A DNA stretch of 64,000 bases from Bradysia coprophila (lineage: Eukaryota; Arthropoda; Insecta; Diptera; Sciaridae): the NCBI RefSeq assembly GCF_014529535.1, contig NW_023503501.1, forward strand, positions 5,586,150 through 5,650,149. Reading direction: 5' to 3'. The notes below the pieces were generated by a model. It made no database searches. It worked only from the letters and a program-made list of their open reading frames with translations, and was not told the origin of the DNA. This document shows, piece by piece, positions 41,017 through 52,900 of this stretch. Both the position numbers and the translations under genes were made by a program. Numbering within the stretch: the first letter of the stretch is position 1; the number at the start of each line of letters is the position of its first letter.

Positions 41017-44000
41017 ATGGCGGCATATTTGAATCGTACCATATCGCTGGTCACTGGTAATGGGACTTCTTCATCGACATACGATGCAAACTCGTTGACG
41101 GATTCACCGCGTAATTTACACAACACATCCACCGAAAATTCTCCGCTCCAGGTTTTTGTACGAGCTAAAAAACGGATCAACGACATCTTCGGTGAAATCG
41201 AGGAGTACGTGGTGGAAACAGCTCGCTTCATTGATGGTAAACAACCGAATTCAATTTTAACGAACTCTATTCATGTAACAGCGATTGTCATCCATTTACA
41301 GAACATCCGGCCGAAGTGAAAATTGTCGACGTAGAAGAATCACAACAGTTCCAAAGCTATGTGCAGAAAGTGGCTGGAATACGATCGGTACTATCGCGAG
41401 ATCACATGAAAGTTGCATTTTTCGGCCGAACATCGAATGGAAAGAGTTCGGTTATCAATGCTATGTTAAGAGAACGGATACTTCCGTCCGGAATCGGTCA
41501 TACGACAAACTGTTTCTGTCAGGTCGAAGGTGTGGACGGAAAGGAGGCATACCTGGTCAAAGAGGATTCGGACGAGAAATTGAATGTCATCGTTAGTCGA
41601 AAAATGAATTTTGATGTTGTCATTGTTGCTCAGTAAGCCAATTTTCATTGCAGAACATCAAACAGCTTGCCAACGCATTGTGCCAGGAGAAGTTGAGCGA
41701 AAGTTCGTTGGTGAGAATATTTTGGCCGCGAGAACGTTGTAGTTTATTGCGCGACGATGTCGTTTTTGTCGATTCACCTGGCGTTGACGTTTCACCAAAT
41801 TTGGACGATTGGATTGATAATCACTGCCTGAACGCTGATGTCTTTGTACTAGTTTTAAATGCCGAATCTACGATGACTTTAGCGGTGAGCTGGATGACGA
41901 CTGGTTATGCGATGGGTCCGTCAATTCAAAAACATTTTCGTTCCAGGAAAAATCTTTCTTCCACGAAGTTTCAAAGCGATTGTCGAAACCGAACATTTTT
42001 GTCCTGAACAATCGATGGGATGCATCTGCCTGTGAACCGGAGTTCCAAGAGTCGGTGAGTGAATTGAATTGAGTCGAAATTTATGTTCGTAGCGGTCAGT
42101 TTGTTCGAATTTCAAAATGAGAACATCACCGGTCGGAGTGAAACCCTCCGCAGGGTAAATTGTTTCCAACCTCCAGCAATTGTCACGACAATGTTCAGCT
42201 CAATCAAAAACTTCGTGCGAAAATTACTACACCGAAATTTCTGGTCAAACAAATCTCTCGCATGGAATCGTATATTCCATTGCCTTACTTCCGTCTCCCA
42301 CTCTCATAACTGAATTCTTAATTTCTCTTTTCTTTTTTACATCCGGGCAATCAGCGAGAGCTTGAAAAGGTTTGTATTTTGCATACTATTTTCTCATTGA
42401 TGTTAGAACAGACAATGTTGCTTCAATAACTATTGTTGATACACCGCCGCTTTTATCTGATCACCAAGGGTTTCTGATTGTTTGCCATTTCTCGTCGCTT
42501 TTTCCTTTGTCATCATTTCCTTTGTACATCTCCAATATGCTCATTAACAGGTTAAAGCCCAGCACCAGGAACGTTGCGTTGACTTCTTGGTAAAGGAACT
42601 TAAAGTCAACACCACAAAAGAAGCCGAAGAACGAGTGTTTTTCGTGTCAGCTCGGGAAACCCTACAGGTGAGAGATGCAGTTTGTATTTGCTTGGTGTTT
42701 GGTTTGTACCAATGAGGTCAATCGTTTAGGCTCGAATCCAAGAAGCAGCTGGCCAACCAGCAAACACTGGAGCACTGGCTGAAGGATTCCAGACGCGCTA
42801 CTTCGAATTCCAGGATTTCGAACGCAAATTTGAGGAATGCATTTCGAAGAGTGCGGTTAAAACAAAATTCGAACAGCACAGCTCCCGAGGAAAGAGTATT
42901 GCTCGGTGAGTACAGCTAAATTTTGACTCAAAACCATTACTGAGCAACGTATATATAAAGCACTGATGGTAATGCAAATCCGCGGGAACACACGGAACTC
43001 AAGACTGGAGTCTCAAGTTTCAGGAGAATTCAAGTGCAGCCTCGAATGCAGCGCAAGTTCACTTTATTGTAGCATGTACGATTTCAATAGAACTTTTGAG
43101 GGAACTTACTCACCCCATTCCACCAACTCTATTGAAATAGTAAGCGCTACACCGAACGAAATATGACACTGCACTTAAATTCAGCCGAAACCTGGGCTCC
43201 GTCGTCTACGCGATTCGCTGAAGGTTTGCATTACCTTCAGTGTTTAGATGCTGTGTCGCTGTGACGATATCCATAATTGACAAAAAACCATTTTCCTCTT
43301 ACATCTAAACAGCGACATGCGAGCCATGCTCGATGGAATCTACGAGCGTGCCGGTGTGATTAGGAACCAAAAAATGGACCAGAAAAAACAGTTAACCGAT
43401 CGAATAGCCAGCACCGAACAGCATCTGATGAGCGTGACGCGTGAAATGAAATTGAAAATTCACAACATGGTGGAAGAGGTGGAACAGAAAGTGTCCAAGG
43501 CATTGAATGAAGAGATCTGGCGTCTAAGCGTACTAGTCGATGAGTTTAATTTACCGTTCCACACGGAACCGCTGGTGATGAACGTTTACAAGAAAGAAAT
43601 CAATGCGCATGTGGAAACTGGACTTGGATCGAATTTACGGTCAAGATTGTCGACAGCATTGGCTATGAATGTGGAAACAGCTCAACGAGAGATGACCGGT
43701 AGGTTGGAATTTCCAATTCTGTGATTCGCGTTTCGGCGAAATTAACCGTCCATATCTTGTTGTGCCAATGTTTACAGATAAGCTCAATTGTTTCGGGCAA
43801 AAGAAAATTATTTCCCCTTCAAGTTTGTGTTTGTGGCAAAGTTTTTCCGTTTGTTTTTGGTTTTGTCAATTCGTTTGATTTTGGCTTTGCATGACAATCA
43901 CTTTCCATTCGAATTATTCGGCTCAAATTTACGAAATCTCTAATGTGTCCGTCTCTCGATACTTTTTTCCAGAACGTATGCACGCCCTGGTACCCAACGA

Positions 44001-45152
44001 AAAGGTTTCGCTGCAAACGAAACAGATCATGACCCGACCGCAACCATTCGAAATGTTCTACACACTCAACTGTCAAAATCTCTGTTCCGATTTCCAAGAG
44101 GACCTCGAATTCCGTTTCTCATGGGGCATAACGGCCATGATTCAACGTTTCACCGGCAAATCGAAAACCGTCAGCAAAGGTGCAATACTGAACAATCACA
44201 ACAGCAGCAGCAACGTCCCGAAACTAATGTCACCGATGGCAAATGAGCCCAGTTCACCGATGTGCCTTATGCCTCAATCAGGAATCACACCCGAACAATT
44301 GTCGCTGATATCACGATTTGCTGTGGCGTCGATTGGTTCGCAGGGAACAGTTGGAGGACTGCTGGTTGGCGGTTTGGTAAGTGTGATTGACTTTTAAGTC
44401 ATTGCAAGTTGACTTGAAATTGGGAGTTTGAGCTGTTTCAGGTCAGGTTTCTGAACTTGTCTTTCAAATTTGAACCCAGCCTGAACTACAATAGGCCAGC
44501 TCGATTTTGGGTCGGGTGCAGGCTTGGGTCAACAACGCTGAGCAAAACACTCAAACTAAACTTTGCAAATTGTTCAATTTCAGCTCCTCAAAACAATCGG
44601 TTGGCGTGTATTGGTTGGTGTTGGAGCTCTATACGGCTGTGTTTATTTCTACGAAAGATTGTCATGGACTAACACCGCTAAGGAACGGACATTTAAGAGC
44701 CAATACGTACAGCATGCAACCAGAAAATTGAAACTTATTGTAGATCTAACATCGGCGAACTGCAGTCATCAAGTGCAGCAGTAAGTGTTTTTTGTTTGTC
44801 AGATTGATGCACGCAAATAAGATTTTAAGTGAACGAAAACTTAACCGGTAATTTGTACCGTTATCCAGTTTTCTCGTTAGTTTTGATCTGTTTAGTAGAC
44901 GTTGTACACTTTACTGTTCCTGATCATGAAAACAAATGTTTCCCTTGCAGAGAACTCTCCAGCACATTCGCTCGACTATGTCGTGTCGTCGATGCCGCCA
45001 CAACTGACATGAACGAAGAGCTAAAACAAATCGAAGGCAGCTTAACAGTATTGGAATCGAATCAGAAGCAAATCAAAATGTTGAAAAATAAGGCCAACTA
45101 CATAACAAACGAGCTGGAGATATTCGAAGCCAATTACATTAAATCCAATTGA
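41017..45152 (+). CDS. Marf: Mitofusin (mitochondrial assembly regulatory factor), ten exons, complete
   Basis: A dynamin-related GTPase of the mitochondrial outer membrane that tethers and fuses mitochondria. Exons: 41017-41236, 41302-41591, 41654-41884, 41947-42054, 42551-42667, 42730-42905, 43313-43698, 43973-44376, 44584-44780, 44951-45152. All junctions are GT-AG and in frame; the product is 776 residues, a little shorter than the roughly 800 of Drosophila Marf. GTPase motifs are G1 GRTSNGKS at 115-122, G3 DSPG at 210-213 and G4 NNRWD at 268-272. HR1 ([21 protein letters not shown]) follows, then the two-part membrane region ([16 protein letters not shown] / [28 protein letters not shown]), the block [19 protein letters not shown] and a C-terminal HR2 coiled coil. 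Exon 8 has a low-complexity Asn/Ser/Pro insert (NNHNSSSN...). The 42055-42550 intron holds a possible 15-base microexon (see findings). The ATG choice rests on the family-like N-terminus. Confidence 0.97.
42355..42369 (+). other. Possible 15-base alternative microexon in mitofusin
   Basis: In the intron between exons 4 and 5, a pyrimidine-rich tract ending in CAATCAG precedes CGAGAGCTTGAAAAG, which is followed at once by GTTTGT. It is 15 bases, in phase with both flanking exons, and would insert RELEK between EFQES and VKAQH. Without it the protein matches the usual mitofusin spacing, so at most it is an alternative exon. Chance occurrence is quite possible. Confidence 0.3.
43026..43182. mobile_element. 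MITE in a mitofusin intron
   Basis: GAATTCAAGTGCAG and CTGCACTTAAATTC are inverted ends. ATTTCAATAGA and TCTATTGAAAT pair inside. It lies wholly within the intron between exons 6 and 7. Confidence 0.65.
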
Positions 45153-45291
45153 AGTGGAAACGAAGTGGCGTTGTATAGTGCGCGACGACGAAATTAGTTT
45201 TTGTTTGTTAATATTAAAGAAAAATTAAAAAGATGAAGTGAAATGGAAGGTACGCTACTACTACTTGTTATATAGATAGAATTTTCTTTTA

Positions 45292-45297
45292 AATAAA
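45292..45297 (+). terminator. Poly(A) signal, mitofusin
   Basis: AATAAA about 140 bases after the mitofusin stop codon. Confidence 0.5.
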
Positions 45298-45481
45298 TGG
45301 TGAGAAAAGTACCCAAAAAAAAGAAATTTTGCTGACTTTATATTTATTGGACGATCACAATTCATTGATACATCGACATATGAAATTAAACATGGCCGTT
45401 AACCCATTTAATATAAGTCCCTCGTAATACCCCATGTGAAGCCTACGCAACATTGCCACATAGACTAAAACGAGATCTTTT

Positions 45482-45627
45482 ACAGTTCGAGAACCTATTA
45501 CAGTTAGAGCACCCTTTACTGTTCGAGCACCTTTTGCAGTTCGATCACCTTTTACAGTTCGAGCACCCTTTGCAGTTCGAGCACCCTTTGCATTTGCAGT
45601 TCGATCGCACTGTACAGTTCGAATATC
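45482..45627. repeat. Minisatellite, 18-base unit, about eight copies
   Basis: Unit (A/G)CAGTTCGAGCACCCTTT, with one copy interrupted by GCATTT. Because 18 is a multiple of three it keeps a reverse frame open as a hexapeptide repeat (K-G-A-R-T-V), which I do not regard as a gene. The segment lies in the mitofusin-receptor spacer. Confidence 0.9.
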
Positions 45628-46998
45628 ATTTAACATTTTTTTTTTTTTAGAAAAGCATGCAACGTTTTGCTGATTGTTATTGCTCATTCGATAGAGAATC
45701 GCTGTAGGTTTGAATCCGGAATCACTTAATGAAAAAATTGAGATCAACACACGCTAATCCATATCCTATTAAAGTAAAAAAATTCACTGACTCTTGTGGT
45801 TGTTTCTTCCTATAATAAATATATTTCTCGATTTTTAAACAATTACAATAATTACAATTAGTTATAACTTCACTTCATTCACTTAACGTCGTTGCTTTTT
45901 ATTTTAAATCAAGTTGGTTGGTTTTGGATATTACAATCAGGTTTATATATACTTGAGTCTTAGAAATAACTAAAAATTTGTAATAAAATTTCTAATTTCT
46001 TCTACGGTCTGTATGTACACTCACAAAATGCATAAATTAAAAGAAATTTTCCGTATCGTAATCGTTCCGACAATTAATAATTATTGGCTCGGCTATGCAT
46101 GTATAATAATGGCTTTACATGCTGGATGCATTGACAACACTGTTTACTCTTATTAGATGTCTCATACACTTCCTTCAACGCCGTCAGCATGTAAAATCCT
46201 TACACATAGAGTTCGGGATAAAAATATGAAAAGTCACGTTTTTGTGTGTTTACTGACCTCGGGTTACACAAACCAAAAACCGGACTTTTCAACTTTCTAT
46301 CCCCCTAGTTATATGTAAATGACTATACTGTTCAAATATTTGGACGGATTCGCTTTATTACATTGCGATGATTGTGTTTTGCATGCATATCGAAATTTTT
46401 AGATCGGGAACAACTTTGTTCATTGCATTCCATTCAAAATTGAATTGTACGTTGTGAGCCGGAGTCGGGTGAAACTTGGTTTTCGAATTTTACTGCAGAG
46501 ATATGGACGATAATCATCTGTGAAGATGGGTCGTCTAAAAGCTTCGTCATTGGAAAATGGGAATGAATTGGAAAGCTCTGATAAATTTTATCCACACACC
46601 ACCACTACACAGAGGAATTTACCGAATATAATTCGATTATTTTGACTGACTCTTAAGCATTAGCTAACCTTAACTTATTGATAAAAATTAGTTATAAGGA
46701 AAATCAAATTTTAGTTACAAAAAGTTGTTTCTTATATGTACAACAAGTGTGGTACGTTTGAATGCAATTCCAACAGCTCAGAGCTGATTGTATATCTGAG
46801 AAAATCCTTTTTTTTTCGTATTATGAAACACTCCGGTCGCTATCATACAATAAAATTTCAACAGACAAATTAAAAAATAAAAATAAAAATGAAACCCAAA
46901 AGATCGACTAAACTGTTCAAACTTTAGGAGGAGTTTGTTTCATTCCGAAGTTGATGTTACAGATCTGAAAAGACGAATTTTAAATGTTTGTAAATAAA
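45628..46998. other. Spacer or 3' UTR downstream of the surface receptor
   Basis: A/T-rich, no coding frame recognised. Part of it is likely the 3' UTR of the reverse-strand receptor gene. A fold-back family copy lies at 46185-46325. Confidence 0.5.
46185..46325. repeat. Fold-back family copy (TTTTACATG/GGGATAAAA)
   Basis: CAGCATGTAAAATCC..., CGGGATAAAAATATGAAAAGT, TGTGTGTTTACTGACC, then the inverse arm ending ATCCCCCTAGTTATATGTAAAT. Related to 63681-63822. Confidence 0.65.
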
Positions 46999-49900
46999 TC
47001 AAATCGTTCGGTCTATCGATGTTAGGATTTTACTCATTGTCTCTTGCTGAATTTCGACTTTATAACTAGGATTGTCATAGGAAACATCGTTTTTACGTGG
47101 TGGCGTTATGGCAGCTGTCGAAGTATTTCGTCTACGGGTCAATATCAGCAATAAAATTAACGTTGACATAACAGCCAATGCGGCAATGACTGCAACCACT
47201 ACTAATGGCCCATAGTAATCTCCTTGTGTCGCTGCTTCTCCGGCTGTTAGTAGTTTGCCTGGAATTACATTAATAAATTTATATAATGAACATGGCTTGG
47301 AATGAGAAGAATCACAAGTACCCGTCTTTCCGATCACAGCTGGTCCGCCCGGTTTCGTTAAGAAGTTCACCACATTGCTCTTTTTGATGTTGCCATTTGT
47401 TAAATACATTTCCAGCCACAATCGGTACCGAGTTCCTGGTTTCAGATCGGCTATCAGTGTTCCAGTCGTTGAGTCTCGCTTAGCAACCTTGAAAACGCTT
47501 GAATCTTCTTTGCCCGCATCACTCTGATAGATTGCCCGATAAATGTTCACGTATTTGTCTTCCGGATATGGTACACCACTCCACGACACTTCAACACTCA
47601 TCGCCTTCACCTTGGTCACATTGACTACAACATCGAAGCCGTAGACGTCTACCTTCGGTGCAGTTCGAACCTTAATCATATCACCTGCTCGCAATTCTGC
47701 TCCGTGACCCGGAAACGGTATGAAAAATAGTCCAAATTCGTAGATAGATTCCGGATTCAGGTTCTCGATTACATACGACGTTAATGTGCGATGTAAAAGT
47801 GGCGTTGCATCGTAGATCATTCCACTGATCTCTTTGTATCGCAACTGAATGCCATCAACGTACGCTAATTCTTCGTCGGACAATTTTTTCCAACTCAATC
47901 GCATCCACGTCGAATTGGTTTCGCTGGCTTTCAGATCGACGTTGTCCAAATTTTTCAAAATTTCCGACATCGTCGGCCGTTGGATGGGACGAGAGTAATC
48001 GATATTGTCGGTGAATGTGGGAGGCGTTATCTCGTGTTCGGCTGGTGTACGTACGGAATATATTTGACTAGACGGTTGCGAGTTCAGATCACGAAGAATC
48101 AGGTTGATTTTCACACGGTACTCGGAGTTCGGCTCCAATCCGGGCAATTCGAATTCCAGTTGAGACGTTGCGATTAGATCTTCTGGCGGAGCGAAAACTT
48201 GAGCCGCCCAGGTTGATGTGTCGTTGTTTCTGTGGTATTTAAAGTTATTTAGGGTTGTAATGGGATGAGACCGTTAAATTTACTCACCTTTTATTCGTGT
48301 ATCGTAGTTCTACGCGTCCATGCAATCCAACAAATACTTGCGGGACCTTAACAATGAACAAAAATTACCCAAATGCAATCACTTTGGCATATTCCGAATG
48401 TCTTACCATAAATATGACACGAACAGTTCGCGAATCAATTGCATCCAATGCAAGTACTTGCAAATCTGGCGTGAGAGTCGGATAACCATGACCTAATTCA
48501 AGGGCGGAGAAAATTTAACGTTAAATAACGAGTTGGGAATGTGGACGTTGATGGCTTGCATTTGATTATTATGTACAAAACTAATAAGCATGAACAACGG
48601 TTGAAAGAAATTGTTAAGCAAAAAACACCTGTTGTTGGTCGCTGTCCGACTCCTGAATCCGTGTGCGGTCGCTGATCGCCGAATTGTCCGCCACCGAACG
48701 GTAAATGAATATTTTGGCCGTGTATTAGCGGTCCCTGATTCGGATCCGGTCCCTGTATATGCTGCAGTAACTGTTCAATGCGTATGTGAGGCTGAACGTT
48801 CGGATTGTTCGCTCCCAAAATATTAAACAGTTCCGGAGGCAATTTGTCGGAATTGATGGAATCTGGACCGTAATGATGGTACGTCGGATTGGGTTTCTGA
48901 TGAACACTTTGTTCGCCGTACGAATGATCGTAGTCGGGATATTGATTTTTGGTCGTCGATGGATTATAGAAACCTGGTCCAGGTTCTTGTGGATTAGCAT
49001 TGGTATGGTGATGATGATTGGTAATGTCTTCGTCATAGTTTTGATAATCGAATTTGTTGTTATCTTCATTTTGTTCGGGTATGGTATGAGTGAATGTGTC
49101 ATGGTATTTATTAGGATTGCTGTCTAGTTTGGATGGTTTCTTGTGCGGTTTTTCTTGTGGTATTTTTGGAGGTTTTCCATCGACAGTGGGATATAATGGA
49201 TGGTGTTTGTTCAATGAATTTTGTTCGGTTTCGGTAGTTTGTTCATCCATTGGCGATATCGTTGGACCGCGTATACCCATGGATGATGTAATACCTTCGT
49301 CTAAAAAGATGATGTAATGTTTGCGGATGAGTTAAACGAATTGGTGCGGACAGAGCGTTATGTGTGATGAATCGAAGATTAGATTATTAAAGACACAAAA
49401 TGGTGTTTGTGGTGTTTTTGATAGGTGCTACTAACAAGCAGTTATTTTTTTGGAGAGAAAACTTACCTGGCTCTGCGTCACTAGTAGTGCAGGACCACTG
49501 CTTACAGCATTCATCATCCGGGACTGGCAAAAGCCTTGCATTTTTTGGATTACATGGTAAATGTGGCGGTGGGAGTGCTGGAACTGGAGGACATGCTGGT
49601 CGGCATTCAACTTTTCCTCGTTCACAGTAGCAGTGTTGTTCACACCCCGAAATGTTGCTGGGAATTTCTTCCCAATTATCGAAAAACTGTCCTTTGTATT
49701 CACATGTACCTGGTGAAAATAAGCGCGATTTGTTGTACGCATCAGTAACAGACAAATTCAAGAAATAAAACTATTTCGTACCATTGTCAACACACTTCAT
49801 TCGTTCCGGACAGCATTTCGGTGCAATAGCTCGGAATGTTGCTGGCTCGGGTTCCCATCGCAAACAATGTGGATCTAAAACATCCAGCCCGAAATTCGAT

Positions 49901-52900
49901 GGACATTCTAATTTTGCACAATGCACGCCAGCTTTGCTGCAAATACACAGCGCGTCGCATCCATCATGAAATTGTTGTCCGATTTTGTAGTACTCCCCCT
50001 TATGTAGACAGTCTTTCTGATCTTTTGTATCTTTCGGGGTTTGTGTTAACTTTTCAACACTGGACGGTGGTGGTACGACGACAAACGGTGACTGTTCATG
50101 ATCGTCCAATGTTACGTCGCAGAGTTCGATTTCGCAGCACACATCTTTGGGATCTTTAACTTTGACGCACTTTTCCGACGTTGTTTGATTCATTTTGGGA
50201 CATCTTGGAGTGCAGGAAATATTACCATTTTGTTCGCACGTGCATAACAGGTCACAACCATCTTCGATTCGATCATTTGGTTTGTACGTTTTGCCGTTGT
50301 GTAGACATGTGTTTTCTACTGCAGCCGTTTCGTTTAATTTTCCTGATGAGAGAAAAATAATTTGAAGAATTTCAATATCATCGGCTTATAGGGTAAAGAG
50401 GTCAGTTACGAGCATCCTGCCAGTTACGATCACTTAGAGAAGTAATTCTCTGCAGGTGTAGAAGATATTGCATTTATAGTCTTTTCACTAACATTATTAT
50501 GATCATCAGGGCGAGATTATGATTATATCGAGGGCAACATAAGTAAAGGTCCATTATTTAGATATTTTTGAAAAATCCTTGTCGTGTGACCATATCTTTC
50601 GAGCTATTAGTCTGATAGACTTGACATGAAGCTCAGAAAATTAACTCTTTTAGGATTTATGAGAATAAATCGGTTGAGTAGTTCCAGAGATATGGGAGTT
50701 ACGCCCTTTAGTTATGTTGCCCTCGAATAAATGACCAAAAGAGCTCGTTTCTTCACTGGATGTTCAAGGGAAGAAAATTGAGATCTTCGTTTGTGGTGAA
50801 TAAACTATCTGTGGACTTATTTCGTAAGCTTTAGTAAGCTTTTACCAGTGTGCGAATGCTATTTTACTTGCAGGGTAAATCACTGATTTTTTGACAAGGA
50901 TGATATGGGATTATATGGGATTATATGAGAAAGTGATTTCCCCTCGATTTTACTGTGCCAAATCTTTGAGGATCCTAACCTGAAGCGCAATACAATGCAC
51001 ATGAGGCTCACCACAGGTCAGGTCAGGTTGACCTGAAATAGAAATTGACTTTGACCTGACGTGACCTGAGTTTTCAGGTCATGACCTGAAATACCCCGAA
51101 ATGACCTGATGACCTGAAATTGAATTTTAGAAAAAATCAAAGTCTTCAATAAAAGTCGTTAATCCGAAATACATTTTCGTATTTAATTCCATTTTCAACT
51201 GCCTCAGTCGCATGACTCGTGATTTCTTGTCCTCACATCAGTTCCTGTGGCTGGAGCTGATATTCTAACGCTGACGAGATGTTCCATCGAGCCAGAAATC
51301 ATTCAAGCCTTACTATGTTTACGAAACATCCTTCATTCGTACTCACATAATTGCCATTGTAATGTAGAGACTTTTGATTGTTGTCTGTGGTTTTTGACGT
51401 TATAATTTACCAACAGACCAACAGATTAGAGTTAAGTGATTAGAATGCAAGTTCTGAAATGTACCCTGATATTGGTCATGTACTTTGGAATAATAAGTTG
51501 GCGCATAGGTGGTTCCTGAGCCCACAATATTCACCTTTCCAGGGTAGTTCTCTAGCCAATTTTTCTGTAATATCAAAGTGAACTGAAGGAACAAAAACAT
51601 AATTTGTTTCGCGAATTAAGCCTCTGAATCGGAACGCAAATCATCCATAAAAGTCGCACAATCTTTATTAGGTATCGACACTTTGAACATTTTAAATTTT
51701 TATTGGCATCAACGAGTCATTAAACCTTATCAGGTTAGCTGATAGGAGCTTTCAGTCCTAGAAGTTACTTCCTGACCCCATAAAAAAAATGTAAAATGTT
51801 CGAAGTGAAGCTAATGATCCTAGTGAAGATTGTACGACTTTCCGTACCTTTGGGTTTGTTTACAAAGACATGTCCGCTCTGCGACAATAAAAACCTAATA
51901 ATAGGCCTTATCAGGAATCAATTGCTTTTTCGATTTCATCGATTTCATATTAACAAAACTAATTTAGAAAAAACTAGAAAAATTTCAGGTCAACCTGATA
52001 ATATTCAGGTCAAGTTATCAGGTCAAATTCAGGTTTCAGGTCATTTCAGGTCATGATTTTAATTGACCTGACCTGAAATTTTCAGGTTGACCTGACCCGA
52101 TAGTAAGCCTTCGATTTTTAGGTTTTCATACTCTCGAAGGCTACATGGCAGATGAATATATTTGTCTACTGCCTTTCCAATAAAGTGGATAATTATTCTC
52201 CAATTTTTCATTAAATTTTTATTAAAAAACCTTATTCAAACATTGCCAATATCGCCGATATTTCATCAAAAAAAAGTCAATCAATGTTGTCTCGTCCAAA
52301 CATGACCACCGTACATAAAACAAATAGTGTAAAAGTCAGTTCGTCCGCGCTTTCATTAAATATTTTTTGGCTTTTATATACCGTTTGTGTTGTCAAACAC
52401 TCAACGATCGACGGCACAGCGCAAAACATAATACCCACCGTTACCGTTCCACAGAAAAACTGTAAATAAATTTTATTTTCGAGTGGGGTGTGCGTATACG
52501 AAGTTCCAATAATATGGGAGGTTGAAATTGAATTTGAGCGTAGAGTAACAATCGGTTTAAATCAACAATATTACATATCTCTAGCTAAACGACATGAAAT
52601 GAATTGCACTTCATATGTGTATATCAAATACCTATCTACCATTATACAGGTCTACACACTATGCGTATGTGGTTTTTCAGTGGATAATATCCATTGGTTA
52701 TAGGTACATATATTGCTATTTGGGTGACAAGATCTATATGTGAAATTCGATTTTAAACTTTCTACAAAGCGGCTATATTTCGCTTTTTAATAATTTTTAT
52801 CCAATTTTTGTTTACTTATTTGGCTTTTGCGTTTTTTTTTTCGTATTTTATTATTAAACTTTTAATTGTGCATTAATATTTTATATGTCCATCGCATCCT

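Noticed and set aside
45355-45750. 131-codon reverse ORF with K-G-A-R-T-V hexapeptide repeats
   Set aside because: The repeat is the direct translation of an 18-base minisatellite, which keeps the frame open by length alone.
48725-49127. Several ORFs on both strands within 48.7-49.1 kb
   Set aside because: They are shadows of the Pro/His/Asn-rich exon 5 of the surface receptor.
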